Part shown: positions 1 to 12,688 of the stretch, piece after piece | How the letters are laid out: each line of letters starts with the position of its first letter | How positions within the stretch are numbered: the stretch's first letter is position 1 | NCBI GenBank assembly: GCA_028023455.1 | Contig: JAQFVV010000143.1 | Span: 844,001 to 908,000 of the forward strand | DNA length: 64,000 nt | Source: Epiperipatus broadwayi | Taxonomy: Eukaryota > Onychophora > Udeonychophora > Euonychophora > Peripatidae | Reading direction: 5' to 3' | The notes under the pieces: model-generated | What the model saw: only the letters and a program-made list of their open reading frames with translations | What the model was told of the DNA's origin: nothing | Databases searched by the model: none | Made by a program: the position numbers and the translations under genes

Positions 1-729
1 CAGATGGACAGTTTATATAATTTTGTTTTAGAATGTTGAGCATAGATAAGTTACATAGATTATACAATTAAAACTTTTCAAAACATCTAACCTCAGGCTA
101 AAAGTTCATAGCTAAACCAATGCTTGCTTCCTGATATATGGATGCAATCAATGCAATATGAAGATGTTAGCATAAAACCATGCTGACAGGAATGTGTGTC
201 TGCAACATGGTATTATTTAAATGAAATGATCCCTGTCCAGTACAGGAATGTGCATCTGTCTGGCAAAGGAATCATATATATAAAACATTAAAAGAAATCC
301 TTCATATGGAGGGAGAGCAGTCTTTGCCGACTTATAGTCCCTATCCATAGAGTGAAAAGGAAAACCAATGGCAGGTAAGTCCTCCATGTCCATTGCAATG
401 TGATGGCTACACCTTTGGGACCATGTGCTGCCCTATATGCTAGCATGCTTCACATTACAGATATAAACACCCATATATACCTCTACCAGCATCGACTCAA
501 CTATGAAACAAATAGTCTGAAATTAACCCTCTTAAAACTAACATAAACTTTAACGAATCTATGCAGCCATCTACACCCAATTTAAATTTAATACATTTTA
601 ATAATTTAGTTAATAAATACAAAAATAAATAAAGAAAAATGGAAATGATTGATTAAAAAAATGATTAACTGATCTAGCATCCTATTCTTGGTTAGATAAG
701 AGTTCTTTTAGATGATGCATTAAAAGCTT

Positions 730-1937
730 GGGTATTTGTCGAAGAGCCCTATATCCCACTGGATGGCGCTGTTTTCATGCTAAAACCCATAAAAATGCTG
801 TTTCCGTGGTTGACACGTTCGAACCTGCATTTTCTATAATACAACTTTTTTGTTGTGCTACAGATTATAGGCCCCTATGTCGCGTCGCAGTACAGCATGT
901 ATGTTTTATGCAGAAAATACATTTTCCGAATATCACACAGTTTATAATATAGTTATATGGCTTTGGAAGAGGGTATGTTTTTTTGAATTGGATAGAAATG
1001 TTGTTTTCATTTGATTTTTTTTGATTTTAAAGTATTGAAATGTTCCGATTTTGTAAAGTAATAATTAACATACTTTTTACACCATAGTGTATTGAAGTTT
1101 TAAGTAGTAAATGTTGACAAGATATATGTATAAAGTGAGTTGGAAGTAGGTAACGAGTCAAGTAACGTACTGTTCATAACATTCCATGAGACAAAGAAGT
1201 TGTACGGTGTGTATATATTTGAAATAAAAGAGCGTTAACACAAATATATCCCATAAGAAAAGTAGAATTTTCCCCGTTTTTTTTTAAATGTCATAAAAAA
1301 CATATATTATAAACATTTTATATATATATTTGTCATTGTTTAAAAAAGTTTTAGTTTCTTTCTTTTCTCTGAGTACTGTTAGACTTTGTTGAATATAGTT
1401 TACGTTTATTGTTATCATTTATTTTATAGATGTTAGTAAAAAAATAATGTTTTCAAAAATACGATTTTGATATTTTTTATTTTAGCATTGCAAACAACAG
1501 AACATTAACCCTAAAACTAACCCTAAAACTAACCCTAAACCTAACCATAACAAGTTTTACTTTTAGTTGTCATTCTATTTTAAATAAAAACTAGCGGTAA
1601 ACAACATCAAAAAAAAAAGCCGTAACTCCAGTAAAAAAATCTCCGATAGAAAATTGATTTTTCTAATAAAAAGCAAACTAAAAAAGACGAATCAAATTGT
1701 AATTTGTTTATTTTATTTTACATTTATTATTATCATTTAATTAGTATACGTTAATAAAAAATAATATTTAAAATTAAATAATATTTAAAAAAGACGATTT
1801 TCTTTTGGTTTTATTTTCGCATTACTAAAAACACATCAAAATGATTATAATTAATAGCCCGGAAATGATCATATTTTATAGTTTAAGTGTGAAAACTGCG
1901 CCATCAAGTGGGATATAGTAGCTATTCGACGACAACC
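730..1937. mobile_element. 1.2 kb non-autonomous TIR element, copy 1
   Basis: The ends are inverted repeats: GTCGAAGAGCCCTATATCCC near 740 matches the reverse complement of the end near 1930, and both continue into a block containing GATGGCGC. It interrupts the left arm of the surrounding palindrome; the right arm at about 2976-2996 is uninterrupted, which shows the empty site. Flanks AAAGCTT and AAAGATT suggest a target duplication of about 7 bp with one mismatch, so boundaries are good to about 10 bp. The interior has a telomere-like CCCTAA-type tract and no transposase. The superfamily is not determined. The short ORF at 728-952 lies inside the element and is conserved in copy 2 only as DNA. 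Confidence 0.75.
1505..1551. repeat. telomere-like minisatellite inside TIR element copy 1
   Basis: This is a short tract of degenerate AACCCTAAAMCT units. It lies at the same relative place as the longer tract in copy 2 (53698-53780), so it belongs to the element and does not mark a chromosome end. Confidence 0.8.
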
Positions 1938-3720
1938 AAAGATTCTTTAAGATATCGATCTATAAGTTCATATTAAAAAAGTTTATACTTCCCAGAGTAA
2001 GTCTTTACAAATCCTCCTGGTTGTGGCAGGTTTATGGAAGTCCATCCTAAGTCTCGTATTCTGTGTAGATTGTTCTCTTTGGAGATGAAACCACTGCTTG
2101 CCAATACTTGGGTGAGAAACTGTCATCGGGAGGCCTCAGCTGGTGCATGCAAAGGAAACTAATTTTATTGCAAGACCCCTACATCATGGAGTCCACAATA
2201 CAGCTGCAAGATTAATAGTCAGATTAATACAATCAATAATTTTCTTTTTATAGTATTAGGCCTCTGTTAATCGAACATGATATCACTGATCATGGCATAT
2301 GTATACCGTTAGAACTAAAAGAGTTATGTTTAACATATATATTATTGTACAGATGGAAAACTAAAAAAAGTATTTAAAAGTACTTTTTTGTAGAAAAAAT
2401 ACAGATCTAACGATAGGTTAATATTTTTGTTTTAAGTAACATAAAAGAAAATAGAAACAAATGTCAATTAGTGAATGGAAATGATTGAAATATAATTTAA
2501 TGTAAAGCAAACTAGCCTTTGGGGCACTTATATGATTGAAAGGTCGAATAAAGAAATAAAAAAATTAAAGATTGACTAATGTAAGCACCAAGCTATGCAC
2601 TAGCCAGAAAAAAAACATCCAGATCTTAGGACCAGTGACATCATATTCAATCAATCTATAGGATTTAAAAGGTAGGCCTAATACTATAAAAAGAAAAATA
2701 ATTGATTGTTTTAATCTATTAATCTTGCAGATGTATTGTGGATTTCGTGATGTAGGGGTCTTGCAATAAAATTATTTTCTTTGCATGCACCAGCTGAGGC
2801 CTCCCGATGACAGTTCCTGACCCAAGTATTGGCCAGCAGCAGTTTCATCTCCAAAGAGAACAATCTACACAGAATGCAAGACTTAGGATGGACTTCCATA
2901 AACCTGCCACAACCAGGATTTGTAAAGACTTACTCTGAGAAGTATAAACTTTTTTCAATATAAACTTATAGATTGATTTCTTAATCAAGTTTTTAATGCG
3001 TCAGATAAAAGAACTCTTATCTGACCAAGAATAGGACACTAGATCAGTTAATCATTTTTTTAATCAATCATTTCCATTTTTCTTTATTTATTTTTGTATT
3101 TATTAACTAAAGTATTATTAATTTTAAGTTGGGTGTAGATGGCTGAATAGATTCATTAAAGTTTATGTTAGTTTTAAGGGGGTTAATTTCAGACTTTGTT
3201 TCATAGTTGAGTTGGTGCTGGTCGAGGGATATATGGGTGTTTATATCAATGTAAAGTGAAGCAAGTTAGCACACAGGGCAATATGCCCAAATGAATGCAT
3301 GGCCCCAAAGGTATAGACATTGTGTTGCAATGGACGTAGAATATGTACCTTCCATTGATTTTCCCTTTTTGCTCTATGGATACGGTTTATAAGTCATCAA
3401 AAACTGCTTTCTCTTTATATGAAGCATTTCATTTAATGTTTTATATATATGATTCCTTCACCAGACAGAAGCACATTCCTGTACTGGACGAGGATCATTT
3501 CTTTTAAATAATATCACGCTGCAGACACACATTCCTGTCAGTGTGGTTTTATGCTAGCATCATATTGCATTGGTTGCATCTGTATATCAGAAAGCGAGCA
3601 TTGTTTTAGCTATGAACTTTTAGCCTGAGGTTAGATATTTTGAAAAGTTTTAATTGTGTAATCTGTGTAATTTATCTATGCTCAACATTCTAAAATAAAA
3701 TTGTATAAACTGTCCATCTG

Positions 3721-5586
3721 TGCGGATTTTAACTAAAGTATAAAATAATAATAAATTAAAGTAAGAATAATTTCTTCCTCAAAGTTATATGTGCGTAAAT
3801 AAATGTTTTGTGATTATTACTGGCAGTGGCTTTTTTTTTATTATTAAAAATAGGTTTTAAGAATTTAGATTATAAATCTCTGCTTCTCCTTGAGCTAGTA
3901 GTAAGGGCAAATAGTCAAAATTTAGATCTTAACAAGAAGTATCTGCTTACATTATAAATATTCTAGGTTCAAATCGCCTAGTGATGCCCTGTATGGCAGA
4001 TAGAGTAAAGAGTCATTAATTCCCTGACTGTTATAATAAAAAACATTTTAACAAATAATTAGTCACAGCATAACAAGTTCTGTTCTACTGTGAATATATG
4101 TGTGTCTGGCAGCATTCACCTTTTCTGGCAAAAAAATGGAAAAATAATGAGGTAATTTCTCCTCAAGTTACTTTATCTCAGAAATGGAACAACTTTTGCC
4201 ATTAGAACTATAGAATTATACAAAAGGTCTCATTAGACTTTCAATATTGATATCTATAAAGTCTGTGAAACTTCTATTGTTATAAATATATACATAGAAC
4301 AACTGCCTTTGTAATTTAATTTTATACTAAGAAATTTGAGTAATAAGAATGCTATTGTGAAAAAATGTCGGCAATTCTAAGATTTTTACTCTAAAATATT
4401 TTCATGCAATCAAATACTCCTCACACCCCAAATAAACTAAAAGGTATAATGATATACAAAATATTTCTTTATTAATTCATAATTAATTCTTTGTTAAGCT
4501 GCCTTTGTAAACGTAGTTTAATATCTTAATTTTTTTTTATTATTTAATCAATATTCTGTTTGGATCAGATTAATTTATTGAATTTGAAATTACAGATAAT
4601 TTTCTTCCAATATAGTCAATTATGCTTAACATTTTCTCTTTGATTTCACATTAGTTTAAATATCCCGTTTGTTTTGCTTTTTTGTCATGACAAAATAATT
4701 TCATTGTCTTTATTGCACTACAATAAATATAAAAAGTAGGTGTAGTAAAAGATTATAGTATCTGCCAAATATGATGTCATTATATTTGAACAATAAACTA
4801 ATATTTTTATGTTTGACAAAAATGCAAAATAAGAAATCTACAAAAATCTAACTTTTAAATATTTGTTAAAATAAAACATTTAGAGGAATCTTGCAGAATT
4901 AAAATAAAATTTATAGAGGAAATTTTTAGACATTGCAATAAAGTGTACTTCAGAATACTGTTGAATCATTAAACAGCCATTTTAAAATCTTCTTTGAAGA
5001 TAAAAATATCCTGAAGTACACATTTTCTTTTTTTAAAAAAAAAACCTTTTAACTTTAAATATTAATCATGTTGCTCTGAAAAATCAAATTTTGTCGAATT
5101 AAAAAAAGTTTGTTCATTTTGATACTTGTAAACCTCAAAACAGAATATTAATTGGTATAAAATAAAAATTTATTATGCTGCTCACAATGATTACATGAAG
5201 ACTTTCAAATAGTAATTATTACAATTACTTGATGGTAATCACTCTATAGATGCAATGTTTTTAAAGAAGCCATAAGCCATGTGTGGTTATTGAGCAATTA
5301 AAACATAGTTATTCTAATAGATAAATGGAATTTCAAATTTTATTTAATTTAAATTTAAAGACTAAAACTGTAAAATGTTTTCAATTAAATGCAACTTTAT
5401 TGGTTTGTGTGATTGCATTTCACTTTAACTATAATATTATCATTATGTTGTAATATGTTGCACATTATTTCTGCTATTACAGATAAATATGTAATAAATG
5501 ACAACAGGTTTATTTAGACTGACTGATTTTTTTTTTGTATAAACTTATATATTATTTAAATATTTTATATAGATGGGATAATTTAA
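3721..5586. other. AT-rich region without recognised feature
   Basis: No frame with recognisable protein motifs, no RNA gene and no clear repeat ends were seen. A local inverted pair, AATACTGTTGAATCATTAAACAG near 4955 and its AT-rich surroundings, is too weak to call. Confidence 0.5.
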
Positions 5587-6760
5587 AACAGGGAAAAACT
5601 CTCCATATAGTACTCCCACTCAGTGCAAGCCAAAGTAATCAATGGTTTCCAGAAGGCTTATTCATAAAATCTTTATCTAGTGCCTACTCATCCAATATCC
5701 CCAGACTAGTTTCTAGCTTGTGGCTTTCATCAGTGAGAAACCTTGGATCTGAGAGCACTGCACCTAGATCTTAGGATCTAATGCAATCCTCCAGCAGCCA
5801 TCTTTCATCTCTACTTACCTACAAAACTATGAGAATAAAATTAAAACCACAATATTTTCAACCCCAACTTATTAACTGATACTCGTATAGGTCTAAACTC
5901 AGTTCAATACCCATACATTTTGTTATTTTTGGTTCTTTAATAACCATAGCCACCACTATCCTATTAGGCAGGATTGGTATTAAACCATTAAACATTACAT
6001 GATCACCATTTCTCATGCTTGTTCATAACTGTTATTATAACCGGCAAAACTCTCCATACAATAGTACCACTCAGTGCAAGCCTGAGTAATCAATGAATAC
6101 CAGAAGGCTTGTGCATAAAATCCCTATCTAGTGCCTACTCATCCAATATCCCCAGACTAGTTTCTAGCTTGTGGCTTTTGTCAGTGAGGAGCCATGGATT
6201 TGAGAGCACTGCAAAACTCTCCATACAGTAGTGCCACAAGCTTTCTGGCATCCATTGATTACTCTGGCTTGCACTGAGTGGCACTACTGTATGAACAGTT
6301 GAGCAAGCATAAGAAATGATCATGTGATATTTAGTGGTTTAATACCAATCCTGCCTAATAAGATAGTGGTGGCTATGGTTATTAAAGAACCAAAGACACC
6401 AAAATATATGGGTACTAAACTGAGTTTAGACCTATATGACAATATAAACTAATGAGCTTGGATTGAAAATATTATCGTGTTTTCAATTTTATCCTCATAG
6501 TTTAGAGATAAAAGGTGGCTGATGGAGGGTTGCATTAGATCCTAAGGTCTAGGTGCAGTGCTCTCAGATTCAAGGCTCCTTACTGATGAAAGCCACAAGC
6601 CAGAAACTAGACTGGGGATATTGGATTAGGCACTACATAGGGATTTTATGCAGAAGCCTTCTGGCATCCATTGATTACTCCAGCTTGCACTGAGTGGCAG
6701 GCACTACTGTAGGAAGAGTTTTGCCTGTTTAATAACAGTTACGAGCAAGTATAAGAATGG
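5587..6760. repeat. compound palindromic repeat element
   Basis: A module of about 190 bp containing AAAACTCTCCATACAGTAGTG and CACTCAGTGCAAGCC occurs four times: forward at about 5590-5765, forward at about 6015-6212, reversed and partial at about 6213-6325, and reversed at about 6560-6760. Between them, 5765-6010 and 6330-6560 are also reverse complements of each other; both carry the block with AGCCACCACTATC. The whole is a foldback of about 1.17 kb centred near 6215. The short ORFs here (5535-5774 forward, 6135-6323 reverse) are the repeat module itself and are not supported as genes. A fragment of the same family lies at 24825-25105. Confidence 0.8.
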
Positions 6761-9700
6761 TGATCACAGAATAATTTACTGTAATGTTTATATAAATTAT
6801 AATTGATAATTGATTATAAATACTTATTACAGAATTTCTAAATTTAAAATGAAGTTAAATTATTGCACCAAAATTGATTAAAAAAGCAGTATTTAATATT
6901 ACAGCTGAAGCAGTAATGAACAAAGAAAGAAAATATATCATTTTATGATAAATAGCAATTTCAGTTTTTATAAAGCAGCAAAAAATGAAAGACTATTTGT
7001 TATTTAAAAAATTTAAAAATACAATGAAGTGGATAGTATTACAAGATATTACTTTTCAAGTACAGTACATAGTAACTTGAGAAATTTCTTTCCAACAGAT
7101 AAGACATATATATAGAAGTAACATCAGAAATAAAAATTAAATACTTCCTCTAACATATAAATAATGAGCTTGTAACATTATTAGGCTATAAAACAGTTTC
7201 GACTATTGAGCATTTTAAAATAAAAAGTAGCATAAAAAAGATTACTTCAATTATAGACACTTTATTAAAAAATTATGAGGTAAAGAGATATCTTACAAAA
7301 ATGAAACAACTTTAACTAAGTTATTAAACAATCACTAATTTAGAATAAAAAAACTTTCTAACAATAATAAAGGCCAGTTAATTCCAAAATTGAAAATTAC
7401 AAATGATTTTCTTTAGCTTAAGGTGAGTCATGTGACACTACCTAATTAAGGTTTTGAATATGATTTATTTCAAAGAATTTTAAATTTTGCAAATAATTGT
7501 CAATTCATAATTTAATAAAATTAAACTAATTAAACTTGTGACAAATATTCTTAAACTTCTTATATTTGTCAAAAATCAATTTCAGCTATATGTGAAAAAA
7601 AGTTTTTCTCATAACATAAAGTGCTTCAGTTATATTAAGTCAAAAATTAGATTTATTAAAATTTTAAAACCAAAGCCAAATTTTTCCTTATTGCTTCATC
7701 CCAATGTGTGCTACATACTGAAAATGTATTAGATTCAGTTATTTGAAGTAGACTGTAAAAAGTTACATAGGTATGGTGGTTTAAATTCTTCAATGTATAT
7801 ATACTAATATGATGAAATATCAGCAGTTTGAAAAAAATGCAAATCACTAAATTTAATGATTGGGCGTTGCTATAATGTTAATTATATGTAAAATATTTTC
7901 TTGAAACAAAAAAGGTATTTTCAAATAATCAATAGTTGAAAGCAAAAAAATAGTAGTACAATTAAATTGAGTTATCTATGCAAATTATAAATAGGAACAT
8001 ATAAAACATTGACAGAATAACTTCATATATATATCAACTGGACAAAAAAAAAGCAAAATAATCTATATAATTATAATGTTATGAAAGATAATTTAATCAA
8101 GACATTCTTTTTGATTAATTAATTCCTTATTCATAACTGAGATAGTGGGCTGATTTTTAAAGATATTTAAATGCAAATTTATTTTCTTATAACAATTTTT
8201 GACATTAATATAAACTGCAAGTATCATCCTTTTTTATATTAAATTAAAAATAAAATAAATAATATATTTATAACCTGTACTTCATTAACAAAATTTATTA
8301 TTAAACAAATTAGATTTATAAATAAATAAAATGAAATTTTAGTAATGAATTCTAAAATGTTTTAATTTCTATTAATAAACTACCCAGATTATGACAAAAT
8401 TTAAATATGTGATGTAAAAACTAAGATGGAGTTAAATGGCCCACTTCAAAGCAAAGATCTTACTGACATCTTACCAAGACAAACAATAAAAGAGAAGACA
8501 TTGCTCATTAGGATAGTTTGCTAACTTTTTATAAGTTGTTTTTTTTTTTATATATAAAGTTTTCTATCTTTTTTTTACATTCTTGCTAAGAATAGTTAAA
8601 TTTAAACTTTCATTTACCATCCAATAATTGGTCAGCCATGCTGGTTATTTGAGAAAAAAAAATATAAGCTTGTTTGGAAATTTTCAGTTAAATGAAAAAA
8701 TTTCAAGATCCACTAGGATTCAAAATTAACTGATATAAAATATCGTAGAGATCACTCTTAAATTTAAATTATCAAATAAAATTAAAAATTTAATATTAAA
8801 ATATTTAATACTGAATTATAATAAAATGCCTTAAACATCTCAATATTAGGAGTTGAATTTTAAAAATGATATAAAATATTAAGTTTTCCCTCTAAAAAGA
8901 GTTTTATTTTACAATAGTAACAAAAAAAACTACAGTTATAATTGAACTAGACAAACTGCTCACAAGACAAGCATGAATTGGGTTCTTCAGATTTCCAAGA
9001 TGAATGCTATATAAGTTTTATTTTATCTAACTTCTATATTTTTTTGATTTTATTCTTTTAACAAAAAAAATAGATATCTGCTTTTTCAAGACCCCCCTCC
9101 CCCACCAACCCAAATATTTATTCAAATTTACAAAAGTTGTAATGACAGTTACAGCATTCAACAGCTCTTTTCAATATTGATCAACAGGAATTGTGTATAT
9201 TAACTTGTATATAACAAATATAAATGCTACAGAAACTCAAATAATTTTTGTTTATATGTTTATATGTTATTACATAATTACAAAAACAATAATTTGAGCT
9301 GTTTTATAATAGATTAATTTATTTTGATTTAGAATATTTTGTTTATCACATTGTAAAAGCAAACTAATTACATTAATTACATTTTTAATATTTACAATAT
9401 TTGTCATATAGATCTTTAAATTCTATCAAATGTAAACATGACTATTATTCATTAAAAAGTTTTTTAAAAGCTATATTACTTATTAATATTCATAAATGTC
9501 ATTTTCAAACATTAAAAATAAAATTATAAAGTATCGTATTGCATCAAAAACATACATAGTAAATCTCACTTTTATGTTTTTAATGATTCGTTATTCTATG
9601 ATACATATAAAGATTCTAAATTATTCAAGTTTGATTATTGAAATTGTTTGAATTAAAAACAAAAGAAAAAGGATTAAATTAAATGGAAAGATACTCTTAG

Positions 9701-11567
9701 CATGATGTTGCAAAGTTTCATTTTACACACATCTTTAAAAATATACACAGTGTATATATAATAAATTTTGGGGTTTTTAGACTAATTAACAGTTAAAATA
9801 TCTAATGTGGGCAATATCTAATAATGGCATTCTAAAAATAGCAAACTGCTATCTGGATTCAACAGAAAATATATGTCTATAGAGGATATCTACTAGTCAT
9901 TGTTTTTATTATATATAAATAACATTTAGGAATTTTTGTTTATTATATTACAATTTACATTCTTTGCATTCATGTATAAAATTATTTGTTTAATTAATGG
10001 TATTAAATTTTTAATACAGTACTTAATTTTAAATTCTGTTATTGTCTAAAACTAGATTTGATCAATTGATAATACTTTAAATATGCTGATATTCCTTTAT
10101 TATACATTTTACAGTAAATTTATGATTTTGTACTTTTTTCTTTTTAGTATTTGAAATATTTTTAGTTATAAATTATTTTGCACTGTTTCATTTAGGTAAT
10201 AAACATAATAGAAATACAAATATATATAAATAATCTTTCAGTATAAGTTCAAAATTCTAAAAACCTGTTTAAAACATAAGTTATTGGTACTTACATATTA
10301 GTCCAATAGTAAGATTTCACATATGTATTAACAATATTTGTTTTGAAAAATGACACCCTATAACTTTATTTACTGGAAATAATACAAATGTCTACTAATA
10401 CACCTTTATATTTTTTTATGAGAAATTATCTCCCACCATCTAAATAAAGAGTTTTTTTTATTTTGCAAAATGGTTACCTATAACTTTATTTAGTGGAAAT
10501 TAAACAAACACACATTTACATTTTTTGCATGAAATGAACTTCTAACAAGTAAACTTTTCTCAATCTAAATTTATTACAAGTGGTAACCAAACCAAAATAA
10601 ATATATTTACATACATTTAACCATGCAATTCTGTCCATTTACAAAATGTTGTTTTTAGCATCACTGCCATGAAATGAACTTTCTTACTTTCTTTAAGAAT
10701 AGCTATTCTCTTTCAACAATTCTGAACAAAACACTGCAATTTTTTGGCCATAGCAGCAAAAACAATGTTTTAACTAATCAAGCTTACATTTAATATTATT
10801 CAGGTTTAATCATAATAATAATAATGATATTTTATATATAAAAAAATAAGTCTTTGCTTGATAAAATTGGGATATTTATTGAAAATGTTTTCTAGCAAAA
10901 ATTGTACATCTTTTATATATATATAGATTTTTATTATTTACTATATTTCTATTTTAAACACTGTTACATGGCATTGATTCTTTATGTCATATTTGTAATA
11001 TCACAGAAAGAATTTTAAACATATTTCTGAAAAATATTTGTATTGATAGTGAGTTCATTTTTATGCATTTCAATATATATATATATCTTGATATAAGAAT
11101 AACACTTAAAATATTTTAAAAATAATGCAAAACATATAAAAACAATATTTTTATAAGATATTAAGTTATATTAATAACAAATGTATAAATAAAAACTTTT
11201 ATTGTAAGTGAAAGGCACTACATTATAGTATAATTTAATATCTGATGGTAAAGAATTTCAACAGAGATGGCCAAATGATGAATATGTTACATAAATTCTG
11301 CTAAAATTAAAATACAAAGGAAAAAAAAAACTATTAGGACAAACTAAAAATATATATGAAATAATAGAATTAACAGGATACATTGGGAATTTAAAGAACT
11401 AGAATACAATTATAAGTCTGTTGTTGAACAAAAGATATGCAGGCAAGCAAATAATCTACTTAAACTATATACAACTGTTATATATTTAATAATTAATGAA
11501 GTGTTTTTAATAATTAAATTGCAATCATAGTCATTAATTCAAAATGGTACTTATATAGTATTCCTGC
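6761..11567. other. AT-rich region, no gene seen
   Basis: Nearly 5 kb of AT-rich sequence with poly-A/T runs and short AT simple repeats. A local imperfect direct duplication of about 110 bp shares CTATAACTTTATTTA at 10361 and 10474. A short block at 8425-8465 with TGGCCCACTTC resembles one at 22880-22920. No coding frame carries recognisable motifs. Confidence 0.5.
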
Positions 11568-12688
11568 CAGAAACTTGCCATCCATTTTTATTTTAAATAA
11601 TCCATTTTCAGGGGCTTCCAACACATGGTACAAACAATAAGACTGACTCTAACTTATTGTATTTAATATTTAGTTTTTGTTTTATTAAAACGATAAAGAA
11701 ACACAAAAGTCCAAAGAGTTGTAATTAAAAAGTTTTTTAAAGTAAACGAAGTAATGAAAATAAAAATAAAACATGATTAAGCAAACTATAACAAACATTA
11801 TTATTCACATCCAGACATCACTTTTCAGGCAATTTTGAAAATATTTCACTGCTTCTTGTTCTGTAAATGGACAATTCCAAATTTTAATATTTCCAAAAAT
11901 GATAAAACAAAAAAGGAATACTAAAAAAATAACAAATAATTTTAGTTATTGAATGTTATAAAAATCATGATAATTTTAGTGATGTATTAATTTTTGCCAC
12001 ATGATAAGGGTTGACTATGTGTTAACATTTGAACATTATGTTATGAATGGAATTTATTAAAAATATATTCAATTTTTTTAAAATTAACATTCAATTTAAA
12101 ATACATAGGCATTTTATTTTAAATAATCCATTTTCAGTGTCGAAGTATCTGTTTACATTTTTCCCCCCCACTAAATTATTTTCTTGAACATGGTCAAAGT
12201 ATTTGTTTAGATTTTTTTTCGAAATTATTTTCTTGAACATGTGTAGTTCATTAACTTTAAAAAAATATTAACAAATGTATTTTAAATTGAATGTTAATTT
12301 TAAAAAAAATGAATACATTTTTAAATAAATTTTACTTACAACATAGCATTTAAATATTAACACATGGTGAAAATTATTGTGATTTTTTTTTCATTAACTG
12401 AAATTATCACTACTTTTTTGACATCACTTTTTTGCTTTACCATTTTTGGAAGTATGATTAAAATTTGAAACAAAATGCAGTGGAATATTTTCAAAATTAC
12501 GGGATAACATTAAAAAAAAATTAATTATACCAATTTGGACTTTTGCATTTCTTTATCATTTTAATAAATAAAAACATAAATAAATAAATATCGAGTACTA
12601 TAACTTACAGACAGTCCTATTATTTATACCAGGTATTGGAAGTCCCTGAAAATGGATTATTTAAAATAAAAATGGATGGCAAGTTTCC
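11568..12688. repeat. 1.1 kb palindromic element
   Basis: The left end (GAAACTTGCCATCC, then TTTTATTTTAAATAATCC) matches the reverse complement of the right end at 12688-12640. The match continues inward through the blocks at 11690-11720/12535-12565 and 11840-11860/12480-12500, to the mirrored tract with AAATATATTC near 12060-12075 and its partner near 12300. The centre (about 12130-12240) holds a direct duplication of a unit with AATTATTTTCTTGAACATG. There is no coding potential. It looks like a MITE or foldback element; no target duplication was identified. Confidence 0.75.

Larger units (their letters stand above)
1..3720. repeat. 3.7 kb imperfect palindrome (foldback element)
   Basis: The first ~729 bases and the segment 1938-2300 reappear as reverse complement in 3720-2625. 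For example CAGATGGACAGTTTATA at position 1 matches the reverse complement of the bases ending at 3720, and the block at 2035-2215 matches 2700-2890. The arms are about 1.09 kb once the internal insertion at 730-1937 is removed, and the spacer (about 2300-2625) is short. Arms differ by scattered substitutions and small indels, so this is an old duplication rather than an assembly mirror. The left end may continue before the window. No coding capacity was recognised; the short ORF at 2711-2899 is just palindrome arm. It could be a foldback DNA transposon or a local inverted duplication. Confidence 0.85.

Noticed and set aside
1505-1551. Possible chromosome-end telomere
   Set aside because: The CCCTAA-like tract is short, degenerate and at the same internal place in two copies of a dispersed TIR element.
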